DNA of 64,000 nucleotides from NCBI GenBank assembly GCA_025667525.1, contig CM046875.1:437422617-437486616 (forward strand), written 5' to 3'. A program made the position numbers and the translations under genes. Position 1 is the first letter of the stretch, and each line of letters starts with the position of its first letter. A model generated the notes under the pieces. That model had not been told where the DNA came from and did no database searches. It saw only the letters and a list, made by a program, of their open reading frames with translations. Source of the DNA: Glebionis coronaria. Its lineage: Eukaryota > Streptophyta > Magnoliopsida > Asterales > Asteraceae. This document shows positions 1-10,071 of the stretch, piece after piece.

Positions 1-634
1 TTGTTGACTCCTACAAAGACGTCTTCGGCGATCCCCACTGGATAAGCAACCGTACGATTACCTAATTCCAAATCATTTTGGTGGGGACTAGCTCAGGGAG
101 AGATAATTGCTTCCAAACGCTTAGAGGCATTAGATTAATACTGGCACCTAGATCGGCTAGGGCCAAGCAATTCTCTACTCCCGGGAAGTTACAAGGGATT
201 AAGAAGCGACCCACCAAGCTTAGTTGGCAATTTCCTTAAGAGCACTGCAGAGCAATTCTCATTAAGTTGGGTGTTAGCAATATCAAGAAGCTTCTCCTTG
301 TCGCTAAGAAGATCTTTGAACATTTTCGCATACTTGGGCATGTGAGCGAGAGCCTAAGCGATGGAGATGTTAAAATTCAATTGTTTAAAAATTTTAAGGA
401 AGATCAAAACTTGAATATCATCCTTGCTTTTGAGCTTCTCTTTCCTCAACCTAGATGGATAAGGTATATCGGAAGAAGAGGAAGGCTTTGGGAGAATAGG
501 ATCACTCACATCCTTGGGTGGAGGAGGGGTAGAAGTAAGAGGTGGAGGAATTGGGGAAGTAGAAGGATGAGGAATAGGAGCGGATGACTCGTTCTCCTTA
601 GTCACAATCACCGGTGGAGGTATAGGAAGCTCGG
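1..634 (-). pseudogene. Athila-A gag tail and protease, distal part (degenerate)
   Basis: Read on the minus strand, 634 to 354 encodes a proline-rich gag tail followed by the PYPSRLRKEKLKSKDD block typical of Athila gag proteins. After a stop near 354 the same protein continues through a stretch ending in the protease core [17 protein letters not shown] (about 150-90), which contains the aspartic protease Asp. The frame is then lost, and the pol part lies beyond the left edge. This is the continuation of the gag that begins at 32905. The two pieces are separated by the 30.7-kb Athila-B insertion, whose CTCGG target duplication lies at 630-634 and 31316-31320. It is a dead copy with several stops. 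Confidence 0.85.
630..634. repeat. Target-site duplication of Athila-B, left copy (CTCGG)
   Basis: CTCGG directly precedes the TG start of the left LTR at 635. The identical CTCGG at 31316-31320 directly follows the CA end of the right LTR at 31315. Five-base duplications are normal for gypsy integrases. The minus-strand Athila-A gag frame reads across the junction once the insert and one copy are removed. Confidence 0.95.
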
Positions 635-3600
635 TGATGAGATGGCATTTATACATGATCTCATCGTTATTTTCGGGCTTTAAATGCATAAAAATGTCAT
701 AATATACCATATATATGCTTGTGTTTGTTTACTTGTGTATTTTAGGTATGGATATCGTGAAAAAGACAAAAGATCACAAGATACAAGGAAAAACGGACAC
801 GAGAAACAAAGCCGTACAAAGAATCGGGCCCTAAATCATGGAATACTCAACAAATACCCTTGAAGACTTGAAGACATACAATATTGATCCTTATTTATTG
901 AAGAAATGACACTTAAAACCCTTGTATATTGATAATTACAAGTTTGGTCCCTTAAGTTTGTCAAAATTACACAAATGGTCCTTCAACTTTGAAGAAATGG
1001 CAAGATTAGTCCCTCAACAATTTCAAATTGCCAACAGTGGTCCCTCATGAAGTCAAACATATATTGAAGACCTTTGAAGATCAAGAATGTCCAAGATCAG
1101 CCCTTGAAATATCTAAAAATGTAAAAAACAACCCTTGTAAACCTTATTGGAAAGTTTTGTGCCAAAATTGCCAAAAGCTGAAAGTTAAATACAAAGGGAA
1201 ATCGTTTTTGGGTTGAATTACTTGTTTTACCAAAAATCCCAAAACACAAGGGCCAAATGTGGGCAAATGAAACATTCAAATGTTTATTGCGCCAAACAAC
1301 TTTCCATCCCACAAAAAACGGATCAAACGTGTTACTGTTCACTTTTCACCACCCAGAATTACTTCACTTAAAACAAAGGGTAATTTGCAATTACCTTGAC
1401 ACACGTTTGATTCACACACTCTAAATCCCATCCCAACCTTAAAACCCTCACTCCCACTCACCAAGAGGCCCCACCATTCAACACGTCACCCAATCAGAAT
1501 GCAACTTACCCTCCAAGTAATCCTATGTGGCAAAATCAACAGCCAAGACTCTTTGCTTGATCACAAAGCTAAAATGAACGTTTGGGATCACTTTGGACAG
1601 CTCATCAACAACAAACTGCCACAAGAGCTTAAGGGCATTTTAGAGAATTCACTTCTAGGGTTTGTGAATAGTGTAGCCTGGCATTTGCCTATAAAAGGAG
1701 ACCTCAACATGTGAGAGTCCCTTTGTTCCAGTCTTACTCTTTAAACATTGTAATTCCTTTTTAAAATTTATAAAAGTTGGTATTTTGAGTAAATTGTAAT
1801 TCCTTTTTATGTTTTTGAAAGTTGGTGTTGTTTAAAGGGTGATTTTGAGTTCCATTGATTGTTATAAGTGTGCTTGAACCTTTTGGATCAAGGACGTTTA
1901 TGTTTGGTAAGGTTTTTCAAGTTTGAAAAAGCTTGAAAGAAGGTTCTGATTTTGCTTATTTTTGTGTACTAACCCTTAACCATAAGCTATAAGCTCTTGC
2001 AAGCTTGTTGACACCAAGCTTGTGAAGGGATTAGAGCCCTTGGTTGAGTTGTTTGCTGCTTGTGTTGAAGATATCAAGTCCTTGAGTTTCTGCTTTGAAA
2101 CATCAACCAAGGCATTCATCATCTTTCTTATTGAAGTACCTTGGTCTTGTTCTAGTTGTTGAACAAGGTCCAAGGAGCATAACTGGCCTTCCTAGGATGT
2201 TGTGGAAGGCAGGTATAACCTCTTTTTAAGATTCCTCTCAAAATTTCATGTTTCTGCTTATTTTGTACTTTGGTATATGATTTTGAGTTCTTGTGTTTGT
2301 GCTGGTAATTTTTGAGTTTGATTGTGTTAATTGTCACCTAGTGTAGCTATTTGATCATTAAAATTAATAGGTTGTGTTTAAAAATCAGAAGTTTGTTTGA
2401 AAAGTGGTTGATTAAGGGTTGTTTGGGATTACTGGTTCACAAGGCCTTGTGGCCTTGTGCCCTTGGTTCTTAGGGTTTGGGAGGTCTAAACAAGTCCTAA
2501 TATACAAGTTTTAGTCATTGGTTTACTTTCTGAAAGTTTGGAAAAGAGATTTGAAGTTTTGCAAAAATCTGATAAAAGTGGTTTTGAAATTGGTCAAACA
2601 CATCAGATCCAATAACTTCTTTGTTTGTTGGATCTAAGGTCTGAAATCAGGTTTTGGAATTGTTTGGGTGACAAGCTATCTATTGGTTATCTGGTTGTTG
2701 AATTTGGTGGCTTATTGTGGTTTTTATAGCTTATCAAAAGTTGCTGAAGTGGTCATTTGCATCAGCAAAGTGACCACATCATTTTGTGCTTGCATTTGTT
2801 ATCCTAGTGTATGCCTTGTGATTTTGTTGCTTGGAACTTGTTTATGTGCTGCTTGTGATTGGATTTTGCTATTTGGATTGCTTTGTATCTGGCTTATTAA
2901 GCCCTTATTGCCAAAATCTGTCATCAAAAGGTCAACTGACCTCTTGATTCACAAGGCCTCCTCCTTGAGTCCTTCACAAAAATTGCTTATAACAAGCCCT
3001 TGTATCATTCCTGATCATTTGGTGCATTTTGGAGCACTTTGACTTTCGGTCAAATAAGCACTTATTGGCTTATTTTTGAGAACTGCTTATTAGCACATGC
3101 AACAACTTATCTTTTGTAATAAAAATCATTTTTCTTAGCTTAATATCATATCTGGAAGTTTACAAGTCTTTTAGTTAAGCTTTTGCTAGAAAACTAGCTT
3201 ATTTGGCTTTTTCAGCCAGCTTATTTGCTCATACAGCTTATTCTACTTGGCCTTTTGTGATTTTCTTGATTGATTATTCTTAGTTAAGCTATTTGTGAGC
3301 TTTTGCAACAAACTAGAGCTTCTGAGGTGCCCTAAATCTCAAACCCGACTATTTTGTCTTTTAGTGAATTTTACTTTGCTTATTTCTGGCTTATTGAGTG
3401 TGGTTTTTCAAAATTTATTTTTACAGATCTCATAAGCATCCCAAAATAAGGTTGTGTGTCAAATTAGAGCTTATGGCATTGGCTTATTGCTTAATGGGCT
3501 GAAAAGCCCAATAAGAATAAGCTGTGTGTTCAATAAGCTGTGATAAGCTCATATTCAGCTTTTGGGCCTTTAGAGTTTTGTTCTTAGAATTAAATTTTGA

Positions 3601-4488
3601 GTCAGATAGAGCTTTTCCAAGTCAATTGGGCCAAGTTTGACTTTTTGGGGCCAAAAGCCCATTTGGTTTGACTGTTTTTGGTTTTGGCCCATTTGAGGGC
3701 CCAATAGGGGTATTTTGGTCATTTCACTTTGATTTTCTGATTATTTAGGTTAAAAAAACTAGTTTGCAAGTTTTTAGAATTTTTTATAATTTTTGGATTT
3801 TTAATATTATTTTAATATTATTTTATTATTATTTTTCAAATTTCACATTTTCCAACTTTTTATATTTTTCATAGCTTTAATACATTAAAATAGGAATTTA
3901 GCAACTTTTAGAATAATTTTATCACTTTTAGATTAATTTTTATAATTATTTTAAGTTTTAACAGTTTTTAAATCATTTTAAATAGTTTTTATTAGTTTAA
4001 AAAAATCTAAAAATATTTTTTAATCTTTTCAGGTCATTTTAGAGGTTTACCAATTGAAAAATCTTTATTTGGGCTTTTTGATAATTTATTTGATATTTAG
4101 GGCTTTAATTAGCATTTAAAAATTGAATATTTAATTATTTAAAAGGTTTGAAAAAATTTTGATCATTGGTAAACTCTTAGTTTATTTATTTTGATTTTTG
4201 GTGAATTTTTGGTAATTTTTAGAATTAATTTTTATTTTTGTAGTTTGTACGGGTTTACGTTTTAACTTTCTAGTAGTAATTTTTACATCTTCGTCATCTT
4301 CTTTTCTCATCCCCTTCTAAACCAACCATTAATCTCAAATCTTTTACATCTTAGTCACACACATATACCTCCTTGGGAAACGAACTTTCACACCATAAGG
4401 GTCATTAGTGCTTGATTTTCCTAAATCATCACTCGATACTTACCGCTTTTACGCTCCTTTTCCTAAAGGTCGTATTTTACCACAATCA
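635..4488 (+). repeat. Athila-B 5' LTR (3854 bp)
   Basis: It starts TGATGAG and ends CACAATCA, and is matched almost base for base by 27458-31315. The TATA box lies only about 1.05 kb from the start, so some 2.8 kb of the LTR is R plus U5. The part at 2660-3560 is crowded with GCTTAT/ATAAGC motifs, and 3760-4210 is strongly AT-rich. Short open frames such as 2668-3042 occur at matching positions in both LTRs but have no recognisable protein similarity and are probably chance. Confidence 0.95.
1690..1697 (+). promoter_or_regulatory. TATA box of Athila-B 5' LTR
   Basis: TATAAAAG in the context GCCTATAAAAGGAGACC. The identical sequence is at 28515-28522 in the other LTR. It is the best core promoter candidate in the LTR. 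Confidence 0.7.
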
Positions 4489-5246
4489 TTTTGGCGTCAC
4501 TGCCGGGGAGGTGTGTCGTGATTAATTTGCATTGTTGCTTTTAATATTAACCATAAATAGTATTTGTATTAGTTGAAATCTACTAATACGTATTATCGGT
4601 TTTCTTGGTTTTTCTTGTAAAAATATTATTACTATATTGTATTAAGTATCACAACAAATAAACAATATCTCCAAAAGTGTGAAAACACAACATTAATCGG
4701 GATTTCATCACTCAGTTATTGTATTCGAATCTCAAACAAAAAGAAAAAGACAAAAATAGATAAATACTTTCGTGAAGCTCGATTTTGAAAAATACAAACT
4801 ATAAGGTGGGTATAAGGCGGGTATTATAAAATATACCCTAAGGAAAAAGGCTCTTAAGTGCTTCGCGCCGCCTCGTTTCCCCGCTTGCTTGTGAGTATTT
4901 TGAAATTGAAGGCTAATCGAGGGTTTTGCCGCCCAAAGTATTATTACGTATAATATATTTGCTTGGTTTCTTTGTGATTAAAACCTCTTGAACAATTTGG
5001 TTTTCACCAAAGTTCTAAAGTCATTCGAAGGCGTTCACTCCACGTAATCGTATTCATTCCTTTGAGGGTTCTTTAATCAAGAGTTTGATTCGAGGAGAGA
5101 TTTTGTAGATTGTTGTCTACGAAGATACACCAAAATCCAAAAATAAAAAATAAAAAAAAAAATACAATCAAAAACACAAAAATTGAAAATTCACAAAACA
5201 CCCAAAAAGAATATTCTTTGCTCACCTCCCATTCTTCGTGAAGTTT
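4489..5246 (+). other. Athila-B untranslated leader with primer binding site
   Basis: The primer site TGGCGTCACTGCCGGGGA (4492-4509) lies three bases after the LTR end. It resembles the tRNA-Asp-type site TGGCGCCGTTGCCGGGGA common in Athila elements, with a few changes. The rest of the 750-bp leader has no coding signal. It contains a GC-rich patch (4863-4895) and an A-rich run (5128-5175) shortly before the gag start. Confidence 0.8.
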
Positions 5247-5316
5247 ATGATCACTCGTAATCAAGCAAAACGAGCTCGTAGACGTCTTCAAAAGCAAGCC
5301 AATCAAGAGTCGTTGA
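5247..5316 (+). pseudogene. Athila-B gag, N-terminal segment
   Basis: ATG at 5247 opens a basic peptide beginning MITRNQAKRARRR. I chose this start over the in-frame GTG at 5238. After 23 codons the frame runs into the copia-like insertion at 5317. Skipping 5317-8707 (the insert plus one GTTGA copy), it continues without a break into LIEEQPPIVEP and the main gag domain. This confirms both the frame and the insertion boundaries. Confidence 0.85.
5312..5316. repeat. Target-site duplication of the copia-like element (GTTGA)
   Basis: GTTGA at 5312-5316 and again at 8703-8707 directly flanks the two 576-bp LTRs. Confidence 0.95.
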
Positions 5317-5892
5317 TGTTGGGTCAAAAAGTTGATGTGGCAGAAACTCAAAAACGAAGAAAACATGAAGATATTGTCCAAGCGTTGTCAAGAGTTAATC
5401 AAGCGTTGACAAGAGCAAATTAGGCGTTGATAGCTCAAGCATTGTCATGTACAATCTAAGCATTGTCATGAACAAAATAAGCATTGACAAAACGTAGACA
5501 AGAAGCTTTTAGAAGATTCTATTTGGATATATATACAGGATATATTATGTATATAGTTATTTAAATAGAAGATTCACATGTTTATTTATTCTTATCTCTT
5601 GTAAAACCCTAATCCTTACACTATAAAAGGAACCAAGGGTTATTAGGTTTTTCATACTTTCAATCACAATGTAAACCTAAAAGCGTGTGTGCACTAGACG
5701 TGGGATTCAATGTATACACGTCTAGTGGTTGTTTATTATTAATATAATGAGCAACCCTTTGTTTTAATTCATGTTATTCGTGCCTAAACACCTTGTTAAT
5801 GTGTCGTGTTCTAATTCCGCTTTGATTGTATAATCATATGAACATGATGCATTCCTAGTAGCTTAAAAGATCCGGAAACCAAGGTTTCCACA
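5317..5892 (+). repeat. Copia-like element 5' LTR (576 bp)
   Basis: Its TATA box, CTATAAAAGG, is at 5621-5630, with a telomere-box-like AAACCCTAA just upstream. The terminal dinucleotides are TG and CA. The primer binding site (TGGTATCAGAGC) is at 5895-5906. Confidence 0.93.
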
Positions 5893-8126
5893 ATTGGTAT
5901 CAGAGCCTCGTGGCTCGTGATGCTAGGACCAACAAGGTGTTCGTGTATGGTGAAAAGAAGAAAAATCCGTCTAGGGTTTTTCTGGACGTTTTTATGTGCG
6001 CAGCAATATTCAGAAGGTCATAACTTTTGATTGAACCGTTGGATCGTCACGAAATTTTATATGTGTATTCTACATACATGTATCTAAACATCCACTAGAG
6101 GGATTGTCTAGTTTTATCCCCAGGCAAAAGTTATTAAGCGTCAAAGTCAGCAGCAGGATGAATGCAGTTTCTTTGAACAGCCATATTCAAAACACGATCT
6201 CTCCTTCGTTAACCGTTGGATCTTCGTGATTTTTGAACTGTAGATTCTTGGCACTTGTGTCTAGAATCTCACTGAAGGGATTTTCGATATGAGCCCTAAT
6301 GAAAAAGTTATTCAAGATCGAAGGTTACTTGTTAAGGTATTAACGTTTTTGCATTATTCACATGAAATCATGAACTAGGGTTACTCAAACCCTAGATCGA
6401 CATGGAAAGCAGAAAGTTTGAGGTTCTTGGCTGTTCTGAGTTGAAGATGGTTCATAATATTCAGACCTTAGTATAAGTTTTAGTTATCCCTAATTAGGGT
6501 TTCGATGCAATTAATGAAGCAGATCGCTCTAGGTCTGAAATTAATGAAGCTGAATGATTGAGTGTTGCAGCATGTCATGCTCGTTGGACACAACAAGATT
6601 CTGTTAGTATGATAAGTACAGTAAGAAGCGTATGGTTTGATTGCTATGTTCCTGTGTCGCAACATGCAAAGATGTTCAGACTGGTTGTTCGTTCTTTGTT
6701 CAAAACGTGAATTACGTGGATGAGATTTCTGACTTCACATGTTTTCCTTTAAAATCTCACTTTTCCTATTATATTGGAAGAAAACGTGTGAAGATGGTTG
6801 TTACATTTATGGGATTCACCACATATCTTATTCTTTGAACTTAGTATGATACGGTTGCCACTTGCTGAATAAGAGGTATTGATTCACTAAACATCTCATT
6901 CTTTGACCGTACGAGTTATATCAAAATATATTCTGTTTCCTTTTTGAGAACATATGTTGGACGTATTTGCTTCATGACCATATATATATCACTGGCTGTG
7001 AAGATGGGTTTTACTATTTTCAATATGATATGTGGAATTAAAAAGGAAAGGTCAAGGCATATGCGGTTAAAATATACTAACAGAAAGGGAGAGTGATTCC
7101 AGTTGCAAAATTATGGGAATCACATAGTCACATTGTGATGACGTCAGCAGCAGAAGTTGACGCTGACGTTTGTGATCGAGACGCTGACAGGAAGAATTTT
7201 GACGTTGATAGGTTGACAGTGTTGTCCGATATATGGTATTTCAAGCGCTGATAAGTATTGTCCGATATTGGACAATACATCTGGTAAAGATATTGGACAG
7301 AGAAGGATATTGGATAACACAATGTTTGCTGCTGTTTGAGAAAATTTGTACGTTTTGAGCACATAAAAAGGTGGTAATTACACACGAAGGTACATGGAAT
7401 CTCTGTTATAATTTAGAATATCATGTTGATATTTATGGCTCGGATATTTTTAAAAGGAATTAATGATCTTAATGCGAGTTGGCAACTATTCGTGGGAATT
7501 TGATGGATATTTAAAGTATGTAATCGGGTTAGCCTTGTAAAATAGTTATCCGTAAGTAACTTTTACATATGATATATTATTTCATAAAGATTCGTCATGA
7601 AGAAGTGTTAGCTTAAGGGGAAGAATTCTTATGGTAAGTTTGCTGATTGAAGAAGATTTTCGCAAGTTTGTGTTCTATCATATCTTAAAGTAATGCACTA
7701 GCGACTTTAAAGGTAACTTGTTCGTGCTTTACATGGTTGGTGATGAAGACTTGTCATAACACTTGAAGGAGTTACATTATCGTGCTCAGTGTCTCACATA
7801 GGATGAGAATATTGACAAGAGATCGAGGTCTGCTTATAATGCTAAAGGTATAAGTTCTTTATCACGTGGATAGTACAAGACATGGAACACAAGGTTGGGT
7901 TATTCTACTTCTACATCAAAAATATTATATTTGTTTTTCTTCAAGATTATTACACAGAGCATACATTTGGAGAATCTTCAAAGATTGCATACATTGTTTA
8001 CTTCCTTGTTGATGTGACAAAAAGGGGAAGGAATACATGCTACACTTGAGGGGAAGCAATCTGAAGATCATGTACAACTTACAAGAGATACACATAGAGT
8101 TTTGCCACCATCAACTAGGGAAAGAT
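5893..8126 (+). other. Interior of copia-like element, no gene seen
   Basis: I see no frame longer than about 85 codons and none with gag, protease, integrase or RT motifs on either strand. Noteworthy local structure includes the palindrome TGACGTCA at 7138-7145, clustered GACGCTGACG-type words at 7160-7200, and a hairpin ATTGTCC/GGACAAT at about 7257-7276. A purine-rich GAGGGGAAG at about 8049 and AGGGAAAGA just before 8127 are candidate polypurine tracts. Confidence 0.7.
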
Positions 8127-8702
8127 TGTTGGGTCAAAAAGTTGATGTGGCAGAAACTCAAAAACGAAGAAAACATGAAGATATTGTCCAAGCGTTGTCA
8201 AGAGTTAATCAAGCGTTGACAAGAGCAAATTAGGCGTTGATAGCTCAAGCATTTTCATGTACAATCTAAGCATTGTCATGAACAAAACAAGCATTGACAA
8301 AACATAGACAAGAAGCTTTTAGAAGATTCTATTTGGATATATATGCAGGATATATTCTGTATATAGTTAATTAAATAGAAGATTCACATGTTTATTTATT
8401 CTTATCTCTTGTAAAACCCTAATCCTTACACTATAAAAGGAACCAAGGGTTATTAGCTTTTTCATACTTTCAATCACAATGTAAACCTAAAAGCGTGTGT
8501 GCACTAGACGTGGGATTCAATGTATACACGTCTAGTGGTTGTTTATTATTAATATAATGAGCAACCCTTTGTTTTAATTCATGTTATTCGTGCCTAAACA
8601 CCTTGTTAATGTGTCGTGTTCTAATTCTGCTTTGATTATATAATCATATGAACATGATGCATTCCTAGTAGCTTAAAAGATCCGGAAACCAAGGTTTCCA
8701 CA
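8127..8702 (+). repeat. Copia-like element 3' LTR (576 bp)
   Basis: Same length as the left LTR, with about ten single-base differences by eye (for example at 8259 and 8288). It is followed by the second GTTGA copy at 8703-8707. Confidence 0.93.
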
Positions 8703-8707
8703 GTTGA

Positions 8708-10071
8708 TTGAAGAACAACCTCCAATAGTTGAACCTATTGTAGAACAAGAAGTCGTCATGGCTAATCGTACTATGATGGAGTTGCTACAAGCACCCACCG
8801 AGGGTTTTGGAGAGGCTATTGTGATTCCCGCCATCCTTGCGGAGAATTTCGAGATTAAGACGGGTTTAATGTTGATGTTGCAAGCAAATAAGTTTAGAGG
8901 TCACGAGAAAGACAACCCGCACTATCACATTAGGAATTTTAACCGTCTCACCGCTACTAGCAAGTTTAAGGATGTTCCACATGACGCCATTAAGATGATG
9001 TTGTTTCCATACTCTTTAGATGGACCCGCAAAAATTTGGCTTGAGAAAGAACCACCCAATTCGATTTTGACATGGGCCGATCTCGTTTCTAAGTTTGTGA
9101 ACAAGTTTTTTCCACCATCTAAAACAACACATTTGAAAAATGAGATTTCACGATTTGTGCAAAGAAACAATGAAAGTTTTTCAATCGCATGGGAACGATT
9201 TAAAGAAATGTAACATGAATGTCCACACCATGATTTTACGGAATTGCATCAAGTTGATACTTTTTATAATGGGCTTAATGATCATGAACGAGATTATTTG
9301 AATGCCGCCGCGGGTGGTAATTTTTTGTGCAAGACGACAAATGAGGCTTTACAAATCATCGAGAATAGATCTAAGGTTTATAGCCCTCGTAACACACCGA
9401 GTGTTGCCAATTTGGGCTCGTCTTCATCGTCATCGTCTCGTAGCATTAATTCCTTACATGATGAAGCTAATGAGGAAAATCGGTTTTTTGATAGATTTGC
9501 TAATCTTATGTCCCATTGGAAAGCTCAAGAAGCTTCAAATTCCGCTTCGGTTAAAGCGGTTGCTAAGAGTTGTTTGTCTTGTGGTGGAGCTCATGATCTT
9601 TTCGAGTGCATTACCGCAGATGGTAACACTTCGAGTGCTTATGTAGCAACGGGAACTTACAACCAAAACGGTCAAGGTTCCCGCCAAAATCAAGCTCCAC
9701 CAAACCAAAATGTTAATAATTATCGAAACAACAACCAAGGTGGTAATTACCAAGGCAATTCACGCAATTACAACAAAGGGAATTATCAAAATGGGAATGG
9801 ACAAGTCACTAATCAAAACCAAAACCATGATTTTCAAAACAATACACAAGCTTTTCAAAATGCTCACACTAAAAATCTTCAACGAGAGTTTTTGGATTAT
9901 GCTAAAGCAAATGATGCTAAATTCGATAACATGCAACGTGAGATGATTAGCTTAAGATCCGAGTTGAAAAACGAGCTAAAAATGAACTTGCTAATGAACT
10001 TAAAACTCATGCAAACAAAATGGAAGGAAATGTACAACGTCTTCAACAAAATCAACAAAAGATGGAATTAG
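8708..10071 (+). pseudogene. gag: Athila-B gag (main part)
   Basis: Continues the frame from 5247-5316. The retrotransposon gag domain runs from about 8750 to 9330 (the block PHYHIRNFNRLT, then GPAKIWLEKEPPNSILTW). A CX2CX3HX4C zinc knuckle (CLSCGGAHDLFEC, near 9571-9610) and an Asn/Gln-rich linker (9660-9860) follow. A TAA at 9211-9213 breaks the frame where related proteins have Gln or Leu. Near 9977-9981 one A is missing from an A-run, so the end of gag and all of pol are read in the next frame, from 10020. Gag would form the particle shell and bind RNA. This copy cannot be translated whole. Confidence 0.85.

Larger units (their letters stand above)
5317..8702 (+). mobile_element. Non-autonomous copia-like LTR element, 3386 bp, no coding capacity
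   Basis: It has two 576-bp LTRs (5317-5892, 8127-8702), both starting TGTTGGGTC and ending TTTCCACA, with about ten differences between them by eye. The left LTR is followed by ATTGGTATCAGAGC, a primer site for initiator Met tRNA used by most plant copia elements. The 2.2-kb interior has no frame resembling gag or pol. A perfect GTTGA duplication and near-identical LTRs show that it moved recently, presumably with proteins supplied by another element. It could be called a LARD-like or internally replaced copia derivative. Confidence 0.92.

Noticed and set aside
2668..3042. 124-codon hydrophobic frame in the Athila-B LTR, possible membrane protein
   Set aside because: It lies in U5 of the LTR, is interrupted in the other LTR copy (29479-29688 stops early), and looks like a T-rich chance frame.
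5893..5908. TGGTATCAGAGC as a tRNA gene end
   Set aside because: It is only the primer binding site next to an LTR. No cloverleaf surrounds it.
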